This document shows, one piece after another, positions 56,130 through 64,000 of a stretch of DNA of 64,000 bases. Both the position numbers and the translations under genes were made by a program. Each line of letters begins with the position of its first letter. Position 1 is the stretch's first letter. This DNA is from Amphibacillus xylanus NBRC 15112 (GTDB taxonomy: Bacteria; Bacillota; Bacilli; Bacillales; Amphibacillaceae). The notes under the pieces are model-generated. The model had not been told where the DNA came from, did no database searches, and saw only the letters and a program-made list of their open reading frames with translations. The stretch is taken from NCBI RefSeq assembly GCF_000307165.1, contig NC_018704.1, forward strand, positions 1,116,001 through 1,180,000, read 5' to 3'.

Positions 56130-56936
56130 ATGACTAAACCGTATATTTTTCTAATTTCTGATTCTGCTGGAGAAACTGTCGATAAAGTTATTCAATCATC
56201 TTTATTGCAATTTAATCGTACAGAAAGCTACCAGCTCATTCGTTCACCTTATATAGAAAAACCAGAACAAATTAATCAAATATTAACTAGAGCTTCAAAG
56301 AACGAAGCTCTAGTTTGTTATACACTTGTGAATCCAATATTACGTCAATACACGCAACACTTGGCTTCAGAACTTGGTGTTGAGGTGATAGACATTAATG
56401 GACCCATTATTGATGCGCTTGGTCGCTTGTTAAAACAAAAACCAAAAATGGTACCAGGCCTTGCTTATCAGTTAGATGAATCCTATTTTAAACGAATTGA
56501 AGCGATTGAATTTGCAGTTCGCTATGATGATGGACGAGACCCAAGTGGAATTGAAAAAGCGGATATTGTCTTAATAGGTGTGTCAAGAACGTCTAAAACG
56601 CCTTTATCACAATATTTAGCTATGAAAAGCTATAAAGTAGCGAATGTTCCGATTGTACCAGAGGTGGATCCACCAAAAGAACTTTATCAAACGGACCCAA
56701 GTAAATGCTATGGCCTAAAAATTAGTCCTGTTGAATTAAATGAAATTCGTAAAGAACGCTTAAAAACCCTAGGCTTAAGACCTAGTGCAAATTATGCTAA
56801 CGTAAATCGTATAAGAGAAGAATTGGATTATTTTGAAAATATTGTCGAATATTTAGGTTGTCCGGTCATTGATGTGACAAATAAAGCGGTTGAAGAAACA
56901 GCTAATTTAATTTTGCAAATCCAAATGACAAGATAA
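56130..56936 (+). CDS. yqfL: Pyruvate,water dikinase / PPDK regulatory protein (DUF299)
   Basis: This 268-residue protein belongs to the PPSR/PDRP family, bifunctional serine/threonine kinases and phosphorylases that switch pyruvate phosphate dikinase or PEP synthase off and on. The nucleotide site GVSRTSKTPLSQYLA is near residue 149, and YDDGRDPSGIEKADIVL lies before it. It lies directly after glyS (12 nt). ccpN, its partner in B. subtilis, is absent. Confidence 0.9.
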   Translation: MTKPYIFLISDSAGETVDKVIQSSLLQFNRTESYQLIRSPYIEKPEQINQILTRASKNEALVCYTLVNPILRQYTQHLASELGVEVIDINGPIIDALGRLLKQKPKMVPGLAYQLDESYFKRIEAIEFAVRYDDGRDPSGIEKADIVLIGVSRTSKTPLSQYLAMKSYKVANVPIVPEVDPPKELYQTDPSKCYGLKISPVELNEIRKERLKTLGLRPSANYANVNRIREELDYFENIVEYLGCPVIDVTNKAVEETANLILQIQMTR

Positions 56937-57242
56937 AACCGATATTATTCAGATAGAACCATAGCTTTTTTAAGATAAATGTACTATAATTATTATTTGT
57001 GGAAAAAACTTAGATGCCTTAATGCAAAGCTAGATTGATAGATATATAAGTTATCATCTTTTTTTGCAGGAAAGTTAGGCATACACGTAGAATATTAGAT
57101 AATAATTAACGATCTTTGCGATTAGGAGTGTGATTATTACTTGTTAGTTAAAAAATGAACCATTAGATTCATTTTTTAATTTTTTGTCGAATCTTGCAGG
57201 TTTTTTAGATTTTATATAGAAATTAAATGTTGGTGATAAAAT
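56937..57242 (+). other. yqfL-dnaG gap with promoter-like and structured elements
   Basis: The 306-nt gap includes TATAAT at 56985-56990 with no good -35. A nested stem array lies at 57014-57082: ATGCCT/AGGCAT, TGCAAA/TTTGCA and TGATA/TATCA. A terminator-like hairpin is at 57148-57179, TTAAAAAATGAA paired with TTCATTTTTTAA. No ORF is seen. Confidence 0.55.
57148..57185 (+). terminator. Terminator-like hairpin before dnaG
   Basis: TTAAAAAATGAA (57148-57159) pairs with TTCATTTTTTAA (57168-57179), 12 bp perfect, followed by TTTTTTG. It may attenuate read-through into dnaG-sigA. Confidence 0.65.
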
Positions 57243-59057
57243 ATGGTCTCGCAAATTCCCGAACAATTAATTGATGAGATTCGTCAAGCAAATGATATTG
57301 TTGACGTGATTAGTGAATATGTCTCATTAAAAAAACAAGGACGTAATTATTTTGGCTTATGTCCGTTTCATGGAGAAAAAACAGCCTCATTTTCTGTTAC
57401 CCAAGAAAAACAAATTTTTCATTGTTTTGGTTGCGGAAAAGGTGGTAATGTATTCACATTTTTAATGGAGCAAGAAGGTTTTACATTTCAACAGGCTGTC
57501 ACTCATTTAGCACAAAGAAGTGGTCATTCATTACCTGAACGGTATTTAAATCAAGTCAACAGTTCGAATCATTCTGTGGACCAAGTTAGTTTACAAGCAC
57601 ATGAGCTTTTGACCAAATTCTATCATCATATTTTTTCTCATGCTAAAGAAGCGGAAACAGCTAGAAATTATATTAATGATCGTGGATTGACAGATGAAAC
57701 GATTGAACAATTTCAGATTGGCTTTGCCCCGGATTCTAATGAGATTACGACACAATTTTTAGAAAAGAAAGCATTTAATCTACAGGAATTAGTATCTTCG
57801 AATGTACTTGCCCGAAGTGATCAAAATCAAATTTATGATCGAATGAGAGGGCGGATCGTGTTTCCAATTCGGAATCACTTAGCGAAGACAGTCGGCTTTG
57901 CTGGACGCTCGATCACAAATCTGGAACCAAAATATTTAAACAGTCCAGAATCTGCTTTGTTTCAAAAAGGAAAAATGCTATTTAATTTTGATTTAGCAAG
58001 AAGCGAAATGAAAAAAAGTGGACAAGCGATCCTTTTTGAAGGCTATATGGACGTATTTTCAGCGTATCAAGCTGGTATAAAAAATGTCATTGCTTCACTT
58101 GGCACATCAGTAACTGAACATCAAGCAGCCTTAATTAGACGCTATGTCGATACTGTCGTTATTTGCTTTGATGGCGATGACGCAGGAATTAATGCGACAT
58201 TTAAAGTCGCCAAGCTACTTAAAAAAGTCGGCTGCCAAGTTAGAGTCGCAACAATACCAGATCAACTTGATCCAGATGCGTTTATAAAAAAATATGGCGG
58301 GAAAAGGTTTAAAGAAGAAGTGATCGAGGCAAGCTCTACTTACATGGGCTTTATCATTAACTTTCATAAGCGACAATTTAATTTAAAAGTTGAAGCTGAC
58401 CAAATTGCTTATATGCGCTTAATTGTTGAAGAAATTGCTCAATTAAAATCTGCACTTGATCGTGATCGATATGTTCGAGAAATAGCCAAGATGTTTGACC
58501 TTTCTCCTGGGGCAATTTTGGAAGATGTTGATCAGATAAGGAAAAAACAAGGCTCAACTAGGGATAATGTGGGTTTAAAGAGCCATACTAATGAGCGCGT
58601 ATTGAAAAATAGGCCGAAACGCTTATTACCAGCATATCACAATGCTGAAAAAAGATTAATTGCTTATATGTTACATGATCGGACAATTGCTGAACAAATT
58701 AAACATACATTAGGGGCTTCATTTAATATTGAGAAGCACAAAATTATTGTTACCTATCTATATGCGTTTTATGAGGACGGTAATCAAGCAAATGTAAGTC
58801 AGTTTATTGAACGCCTAAATGATAATGAAATAATTAGTGAAGTAATTGAAATAGCGATGGAACCTATAACAACAGATGTTTCATCTGATGAAATATCTGA
58901 TTATATCCGAATTATCCGCTTAGAGCAGGACGATAAGAGTATCATTCGTGAACTTATCGCCAAACAAAAACAAGCAGAGATGAATCGAGATTATTTAGAA
59001 GCAGCAAAAATAGGTATGGAAATTATGCGGATTCAAAAAGAACTTAAAGAAAAGTAA
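57243..59057 (+). CDS. dnaG: DNA primase
   Basis: DnaG synthesises RNA primers for replication. The 604-residue protein begins with a CHC2 zinc finger ([14 protein letters not shown] near 39 and HCFGCGKGG near 60). The catalytic TOPRIM domain has [15 protein letters not shown] near 265 and [10 protein letters not shown] near 305. A C-terminal DnaB-interaction domain ends it. It overlaps the sigA region by coupling and is the first gene of the macromolecular synthesis operon. Confidence 0.97.
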   Translation: MVSQIPEQLIDEIRQANDIVDVISEYVSLKKQGRNYFGLCPFHGEKTASFSVTQEKQIFHCFGCGKGGNVFTFLMEQEGFTFQQAVTHLAQRSGHSLPERYLNQVNSSNHSVDQVSLQAHELLTKFYHHIFSHAKEAETARNYINDRGLTDETIEQFQIGFAPDSNEITTQFLEKKAFNLQELVSSNVLARSDQNQIYDRMRGRIVFPIRNHLAKTVGFAGRSITNLEPKYLNSPESALFQKGKMLFNFDLARSEMKKSGQAILFEGYMDVFSAYQAGIKNVIASLGTSVTEHQAALIRRYVDTVVICFDGDDAGINATFKVAKLLKKVGCQVRVATIPDQLDPDAFIKKYGGKRFKEEVIEASSTYMGFIINFHKRQFNLKVEADQIAYMRLIVEEIAQLKSALDRDRYVREIAKMFDLSPGAILEDVDQIRKKQGSTRDNVGLKSHTNERVLKNRPKRLLPAYHNAEKRLIAYMLHDRTIAEQIKHTLGASFNIEKHKIIVTYLYAFYEDGNQANVSQFIERLNDNEIISEVIEIAMEPITTDVSSDEISDYIRIIRLEQDDKSIIRELIAKQKQAEMNRDYLEAAKIGMEIMRIQKELKEK

Positions 59058-59095
59058 TGGTAATTGATTGGATAAGTTGGAAGGAGGGATTTCTA

Positions 59096-60214
59096 ATGGT
59101 TAAAAAACAACCAGATCACTCAAATAGTCTGGATTTAACCTTAGATGAGACGAAAGAACAAATTGTCGAGCTCGGTAGAAAACAAGGTGAGATTTTATAT
59201 GAAGACGTGGTGGATCGACTAGCTCGATTTGAACTAGAGTCTGAACAAATTGATGAATTTTATGAATATTTATCAGAGCAAGGAATTGAGGTGGTTAGTG
59301 ACCTCGGTGAAGATGATGCTGATGAAGAGGATTTAAATAATGATGCAGAATTTGATCTTAAAGATATTAGTGTTCCTTTAGGCATCAAAATTAATGACCC
59401 GGTGAGAATGTATTTAAAAGAAATCGGTCGTGTTGATTTATTAACTGCTGAAGAAGAAGTGGAACTAGCAAAACGAATTGAACAAAATGACGAAGAGGCT
59501 AAAATGCAATTAGCGGAAGCAAACTTACGTTTAGTAGTAAGTATTGCAAAACGTTACGTTGGTAGAGGTATGCTCTTCCTTGATTTAATTCAAGAGGGGA
59601 ATATGGGGCTAATTAAAGCGGTAGAGAAATTTGATTATCGAAAAGGCTTTAAATTTAGTACTTACGCAACTTGGTGGATACGTCAAGCAATTACTAGAGC
59701 TATTGCGGATCAAGCTCGAACAATTCGAATTCCTGTTCATATGGTAGAAACGATTAACAAATTAATTCGAATTCAAAGACAACTTTTACAGGATCTAGGT
59801 CGTGAACCGACTCCAGAAGAGATCGGTAAAGAAATGGATTTAACGCCTGAAAAAGTTAGAGAAATCCTAAAAATTGCTCAAGAGCCTGTATCACTTGAGA
59901 CGCCGATTGGTGAAGAAGATGATTCTCATTTAGGTGATTTTATTGAAGACCAAGAAGTAACATCACCATCAGACCATGCCGCTTATGAATTGTTAAAAGA
60001 ACAATTAGAAGATGTTCTTGATACGTTAACAGATCGTGAGGAAAATGTTCTTCGACTTCGTTTCGGTTTAGATGATGGACGGACACGTACATTAGAAGAA
60101 GTAGGTAAAGTCTTCGGTGTAACACGAGAACGTATTCGACAAATCGAAGCGAAAGCATTACGTAAATTACGCCATCCAAGCAGAAGTAAGCAACTTAAAG
60201 ATTTTCTAGAATAA
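59096..60214 (+). CDS. sigA: RNA polymerase primary sigma factor SigA
   Basis: SigA is the housekeeping sigma factor. This 372-residue protein has an acidic region 1.1 with the [15 protein letters not shown] stretch, then region 1.2 ([13 protein letters not shown]). Region 2 has [32 protein letters not shown], region 3 has [12 protein letters not shown], and region 4 has [39 protein letters not shown] at 59081-59088 sets ATG 59096; a longer start to 59057 is not supported. Confidence 0.98.
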   Translation: MVKKQPDHSNSLDLTLDETKEQIVELGRKQGEILYEDVVDRLARFELESEQIDEFYEYLSEQGIEVVSDLGEDDADEEDLNNDAEFDLKDISVPLGIKINDPVRMYLKEIGRVDLLTAEEEVELAKRIEQNDEEAKMQLAEANLRLVVSIAKRYVGRGMLFLDLIQEGNMGLIKAVEKFDYRKGFKFSTYATWWIRQAITRAIADQARTIRIPVHMVETINKLIRIQRQLLQDLGREPTPEEIGKEMDLTPEKVREILKIAQEPVSLETPIGEEDDSHLGDFIEDQEVTSPSDHAAYELLKEQLEDVLDTLTDREENVLRLRFGLDDGRTRTLEEVGKVFGVTRERIRQIEAKALRKLRHPSRSKQLKDFLE

Positions 60215-60278
60215 ATCGTATACAGTAATCAAGAGTTTTCAATTAGTTAGTTTAGGGTAACTGATTGTTAGCTCGGCT

Positions 60279-60328
60279 AAGTCAATCATGATCAGTTGAG
60301 CTTTAATTGATTTTGATTGACTTTTTTT
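60279..60328 (+). terminator. Terminator of dnaG-sigA
   Basis: AAGTCAATCA (60279-60288) pairs with TGATTGACTT (60314-60323), followed by TTTTTT. Confidence 0.8.
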
Positions 60329-60376
60329 ATTAGTAATTAATTTTTGATTGATACCTACAAATAGAGGTGAATTTAA

Positions 60377-60922
60377 GTGGATTGGCAGAGAAAAGCAATT
60401 ATCGTTAGTGAGATAAAATATTGGAAAGATAATCGTCTACTACCTGAGGCATATTGTGATTATTTACTTGCCTTGTATACAAAAGGTGAAGAGGACGAGC
60501 AAGCAGCTGGATTAACAGAAAACAAAAAAAGACAATCAGAGATTATCACATTGTTGTTTATCCTGCTTAATGCTTTGATTACTCCAATTGTTGCTTTTAT
60601 AATCATTTATAGTAATCTAAACTTTGGATCAATTATACTTTTACTTTCGATAACGTTTCTGATAACTGCGGCCTTATCCATTATCGCGTGGAAACGATAT
60701 CGAATTAATCTGAAATACATATTGTTAGTTTTTTTGCTAAATTTATTTATATTAACATTGATTGTCATCTATCAATGGATTACACAATATTGGCTAATTA
60801 TTACGATAATCTTTGGTCAACTATTGCTATGGATAATTTTAGGGTTTAAACAAAAAAATCTATTGTTAATTTTATTAGCGTTATTTGGATTTATTATTGG
60901 ATTCATTGCATTTTTATTTTAA
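60377..60922 (+). CDS. Five-helix membrane protein of unknown function
   Basis: This 181-residue protein has a short soluble N-terminus (DWQRKAIIVSEIKYWKDNRLL, then PEAYCDYLLALYTKGEED). Five predicted membrane helices cover about residues 52-76, 79-103, 109-131, 133-153 and 158-178. No known domain was recognised. It starts at GTG 60377 with AGAGGTGA. In many Bacillus, cccA (cytochrome c-550) or other genes lie between sigA and trmK; here this protein is in the gap. Role unknown. Confidence 0.75.
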   Translation: MDWQRKAIIVSEIKYWKDNRLLPEAYCDYLLALYTKGEEDEQAAGLTENKKRQSEIITLLFILLNALITPIVAFIIIYSNLNFGSIILLLSITFLITAALSIIAWKRYRINLKYILLVFLLNLFILTLIVIYQWITQYWLIITIIFGQLLLWIILGFKQKNLLLILLALFGFIIGFIAFLF

Positions 60923-60942
60923 AGGACAGGTGTCTAGTAAAT

Positions 60943-61650
60943 ATGATAGAACAACTTACATTATCAAAACGCTTAGAAACAATTACAAAATATTTACCTA
61001 AAGAGGCTATATTTGCTGACATAGGTAGTGATCATGCATATTTGCCGATTGCAGTCTGCCAGCGAGATGATTCAGCTCGGGCAATTGCGGGCGAATTAAA
61101 TAAAGGACCTTATTTAGCGGCTATTGAACACGTGGAAAAATATCAATTAGCAGAGCGAATTCAGGTGATTCAAGGTGATGGTTTAGATGTTATTAGAAAT
61201 CACCCTGTCAAGCAAATAGTTATCGCTGGAATGGGTGGCGGCTTAATTCGTTCAATACTTGAACGAGGTAAAGACACACTAAAAACTGTTGAAAGACTTA
61301 TACTACAACCTAATGTAGATAGTCAATATATTCGTGAGTGGGCCAACGCCAATGATTTTTCCTTAGTAGATGAAGATATTCTCGAGGAAGATGGCCACAT
61401 TTATGAAATCTTAGTGCTAGACAAATCTGATCAAGCAAAGTCTACATTCTTATCAGATCAAGTATGCTTATTTGGTCCATTTTTATTGGAGAAACGTAAT
61501 GATACATTTAAGAAAAAGTGGCAGAGAGAATTAGTTAATTATCAACGAATTATTAACCAAATGGAGCAAGCTAAGGTTTTAGACGTAGCAAAAATAGCTG
61601 AATACAATCGTCGAGTAAAATGGATTGAGCAGGTGATAAAACATGACTAA
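60943..61650 (+). CDS. trmK: tRNA m1A22 methyltransferase TrmK
   Basis: TrmK methylates adenine-22 of tRNA with SAM. This 235-residue protein has the Rossmann motif FADIGSDHAYLPIAVC near residue 24 and the catalytic-region VIAGMGGGLIRSIL near 93. The LILQPNVDSQYIREW motif is near 118. A C-terminal coiled-coil tail follows. Its end overlaps the next gene by 8 nt. Confidence 0.94.
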   Translation: MIEQLTLSKRLETITKYLPKEAIFADIGSDHAYLPIAVCQRDDSARAIAGELNKGPYLAAIEHVEKYQLAERIQVIQGDGLDVIRNHPVKQIVIAGMGGGLIRSILERGKDTLKTVERLILQPNVDSQYIREWANANDFSLVDEDILEEDGHIYEILVLDKSDQAKSTFLSDQVCLFGPFLLEKRNDTFKKKWQRELVNYQRIINQMEQAKVLDVAKIAEYNRRVKWIEQVIKHD

Positions 61651-62755
61651 AGAGATATCAGTTGGTAAGGTCGTTCAATTACTAGAGAGTTGGGTACCCA
61701 AGAAATTAGCTGCTGATTGGGACAATGTTGGTTTACAAATTGGTAGTTTAAGTCACCCTGTCAAGCAAATCTTAGTTAGCTTAGACGTCACAGAAGAAGT
61801 TGTCGATGAAGCGATTGAAATCGGTGCAAACTTAATTATTTCACACCATCCATTACTTTTTAAATCATTAAAGCAAATTAATTATCAAGATCCACTTGGT
61901 AAACTGATTCAAAAGATTATTAAACATGATCTTACAGTATATGCTGCCCATACTAATTTGGATGTAGTGATCGGTGGTGTAAATGATTTACTGGCGAGTA
62001 AATTAAAACTGGAAAACACAAAAATACTCATTCCAGAGGTAGAAGAACCTTTTTATAAATTGTTTGTTTATGTGCCTGAGACGCATCTAGATGTTGTTGA
62101 TCAAGCGATAACCAAAATAGGTGTAGGACAATTAGGTGATTATAAAGATTGCTCATTCCGTCTAAAAGGAACGGGAACATTCACTCCGATGGATAATGCT
62201 AATCCGTATATTGGTTCGGAAAATAAACGCAGCTTTGTTGATGAAATAAAGCTTGAATATTTATTACCAAGTCATTTAAGAAATCAAGCAATTGACGCGA
62301 TCAAAAAGGCTCATCCATATGAAGAGCCAGTATTTGATATTATCAAATTAGAAAATGATGGTATTAAGTATGGATTAGGTCGTATCGGAACATTAAAAAC
62401 AGAAAAAACTTTAAGACAATTATCAGCAGAGTTAAAGGAAATTTTCCAGTTAGAAGGCTTACGTGTAACAGGCTCACTAGATCGAATCGTTAAGAAAGTT
62501 GCCGTCTTAGGTGGGAGTGGTGAAAAATATTATCACCATGCTAAACGATTAGGTGCAGATGTTTACATTACAGGCGATGTATCGTTTCATTTTGCACAAG
62601 ATGCCTTAGCGCAAGGATTATCGATTATTGACCCTGGGCACCACATTGAAGTGATAATGGTTGAGGCTGTATCAGAATATTTAAGAGAACAACTGGATTC
62701 AGCAATTAAAGTGAATGAGTCAAAGATAAGCACTGAACCTTTTCAATTTATCTAA
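61643..62755 (+). CDS. yqfO: Nif3-like dinuclear metal center protein YqfO
   Basis: This 370-residue protein has the Nif3/DUF34 fold with metal-binding ISHHPLLF near residue 70 and the AHTNLD segment near 107. GHHIEVIMVE is near 338. A CutA1-like insert lies near residues 130-230 (YKLFVYVPETHLDVVDQAI). In B. subtilis it is the yqfO gene downstream of trmK. Its enzymatic role is uncertain; GTP cyclohydrolase activity is only a historic annotation. Confidence 0.92.
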   Translation: MTKEISVGKVVQLLESWVPKKLAADWDNVGLQIGSLSHPVKQILVSLDVTEEVVDEAIEIGANLIISHHPLLFKSLKQINYQDPLGKLIQKIIKHDLTVYAAHTNLDVVIGGVNDLLASKLKLENTKILIPEVEEPFYKLFVYVPETHLDVVDQAITKIGVGQLGDYKDCSFRLKGTGTFTPMDNANPYIGSENKRSFVDEIKLEYLLPSHLRNQAIDAIKKAHPYEEPVFDIIKLENDGIKYGLGRIGTLKTEKTLRQLSAELKEIFQLEGLRVTGSLDRIVKKVAVLGGSGEKYYHHAKRLGADVYITGDVSFHFAQDALAQGLSIIDPGHHIEVIMVEAVSEYLREQLDSAIKVNESKISTEPFQFI

Positions 62756-62761
62756 AGTATT

Positions 62762-62805
62762 ACTTCAATTCATTTTACTCCAATGAGATGAATTGAAGTT
62801 TTTTG
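62762..62805 (+). terminator. Terminator after yqfO
   Basis: ACTTCAATTCAT (62762-62773) pairs perfectly with ATGAATTGAAGT (62788-62799), 12 bp, followed by TTTTTTG. Confidence 0.88.
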
Positions 62806-62880
62806 TTTTGATCATGTGCATTATTTAGTCGTTTTGACTATAATAAGTAAGACAAATCGTTTTAAGATAAGGAGTTCACA

Positions 62881-64000
62881 ATGAAAAAATACGATTTTAA
62901 AGCAATTAACTTAAATCCATGGCTAGAAGAAGTTGTTGATCAGCTTGGTTTTAAGCAACCGACACCAATTCAACAACAAGTTATCCCAGTCGCTTTAACA
63001 GGAGAAAGTATTATTGGACAATCACAGACGGGATCAGGAAAAACGCATGCATTCCTTTTACCGTTATTTAATCAATTAGAATTAAATAAAAAAGAAGTAC
63101 AATTTGTCGTTACAACACCAACAAGAGAATTAGCTAGTCAAATTTTTGATCAAGTTAAAAAAATCTTGGCATTATCAGGATTAGAACATCAAATCCAAGC
63201 TAAACTGTTTATTGGTGGAACAGATAAAAAACGTACAATTGAGAAACTAACGGAACAGCCTGATATTATCGTAGCAACTCCAGGACGTCTATTAGACCTG
63301 ATGAACGAAGGCGCAATTAGTATATACACAGCTCGTTCATTTGTTGTTGATGAGGCTGACTTAATGCTAGATTTAGGCCTAATCAATGAAATTGATCAAA
63401 TTTTAGTGAAAGCTAGTCCTAGCATACAATTACTCGTCTTCTCTGCAACAATTCCAAAACGATTACAACCATTCTTAAAGAAATATATGGAGAACCCGAC
63501 TTTTATTGAGATTAAAGATCAAATATCACCCAATTTATTAGAAAACCGCTTAGTACCGTTACGTCACCGTAATCCAGCAGAAATAATTAGTCAAATTGCT
63601 CAAACCATTCACCCATACTTGGCTATTATTTTTGCTAATGGTAAAGAGGCTTGTGATGAGCTTTATCATGAATTATCACAGCGTGGATTAAATGTTGGTA
63701 TTCTTCATGGTGGTCTTTCCGCAAGAGAGAGAAAACGTGTTGTAAAAGATATTCAATCTCTAAAATATCAATATGTTGTTGCAACTGATTTAGCTGCAAG
63801 AGGTATTGATATTGAAGGTGTTAGTCATGTCATTAACGCACAATTACCTAAGGAAGTGGAATTCTTTGTCCATCGAGTTGGCCGAACAGCACGTGCGGGA
63901 ATGGAAGGAACTGCAATTCATTTATATACCGATCAAGATCGCGCACTTCTATCTAAATTAACAGAAGATGGTATTGAATTTTCTAATTATGACATTATTA
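62881..64000 (+). CDS. cshB: DEAD-box RNA helicase CshB (3' end outside window)
   Basis: CshB is a DEAD-box RNA helicase linked to cold shock and ribosome biogenesis. The open frame begins ATG 62881 behind AAGGAG and runs off the window end; 373 residues are visible. Motifs run in order: Q-motif PTPIQQQ, I QTGSGKT, Ia PTRELA, Ib TPGRLLD, II VDEADLM (a DEAD box), III SATIP. Motifs V and VI follow as TDLAARGIDI and HRVGRTARAG. In B. subtilis the gene lies downstream of yqfO as here. Confidence 0.95.
   Translation, partial: MKKYDFKAINLNPWLEEVVDQLGFKQPTPIQQQVIPVALTGESIIGQSQTGSGKTHAFLLPLFNQLELNKKEVQFVVTTPTRELASQIFDQVKKILALSGLEHQIQAKLFIGGTDKKRTIEKLTEQPDIIVATPGRLLDLMNEGAISIYTARSFVVDEADLMLDLGLINEIDQILVKASPSIQLLVFSATIPKRLQPFLKKYMENPTFIEIKDQISPNLLENRLVPLRHRNPAEIISQIAQTIHPYLAIIFANGKEACDELYHELSQRGLNVGILHGGLSARERKRVVKDIQSLKYQYVVATDLAARGIDIEGVSHVINAQLPKEVEFFVHRVGRTARAGMEGTAIHLYTDQDRALLSKLTEDGIEFSNYDII

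Overview
The window reads as the chromosome of a low-GC, endospore-forming member of the Bacillaceae. Gene order closely follows the Bacillus subtilis blocks recD2-alaS-mltG-greA-mtnN, sda-yqeG-comE-holA-lepA, the hrcA-dnaK operon, and rpsU-floA-phoH-era-recO-glyQS-dnaG-sigA-cshB. Sporulation genes are spread along it (sigK, sda, gpr, spoIIP, yqfC, yqfD). Several B. subtilis neighbours are absent from their usual places: yrrN/yrrO/udk, comER, mtaB, cdd, ccpN and the cytochrome gene cccA. A fermentative spore-former of the Amphibacillus/Halolactibacillus/Gracilibacillus type is a guess from this pattern; no rRNA is present to test it. I saw no tRNA, rRNA, CRISPR array, insertion sequence or prophage.

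Layout. 1-7.4 kb: recD2 (5' end outside the window), a small zinc-ribbon ORF, an AI-2E-type permease, alaS behind an alanine T-box, then ireB-ruvX-yrzB. 7.5-9.9 kb: an accessory insertion between yrzB and mltG, holding a holin-like toxin with a LexA-type box at its promoter, a convergent antisense RNA, and a divergent TetM-like translational GTPase. 10-15 kb: mltG, trmR, greA, yrrS, mtnN, and a convergent, uninterrupted sigK. 15.1-20.7 kb: sda (too short for routine ORF calling) divergent from yqeG across a cluster of DnaA boxes, then yqeH-aroE-yhbY-nadD-yqeK-rsfS-yqeM for ribosome maturation, shikimate and NAD. 20.8-25.9 kb: comEA-comEB-comEC, holA, and rpsT on the opposite strand.

26-31.9 kb: gpr, spoIIP, yqxA, lepA, hemW. 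31.9-38.7 kb: the CIRCE-controlled hrcA-grpE-dnaK-dnaJ-prmA-rsmE operon. 38.8-45.2 kb: rpsU, yqeY, the NfeD/FloA membrane pair, yqfC/yqfD and phoH. 45.3 kb: a strong rod-like RNA with its own terminator that I cannot name. 45.6-50.6 kb: pgpH (c-di-AMP hydrolysis), ybeY, dgkA, era, yqzL, recO. 50.7-52.7 kb: an unusual membrane-anchored amidohydrolase with an altered metal site. 52.9-56.9 kb: a glycine T-box, glyQ, glyS, and a PEP-synthase regulator. 57.2-64 kb: dnaG-sigA, a five-helix membrane protein where cccA would be, trmK, yqfO, and cshB running off the end.

Most of the window is conserved housekeeping. The most interesting parts are the SOS-box toxin/antisense locus at 7.5-7.9 kb, the structured RNA upstream of pgpH, the degenerate amidohydrolase, and the DnaA-box cluster at sda.
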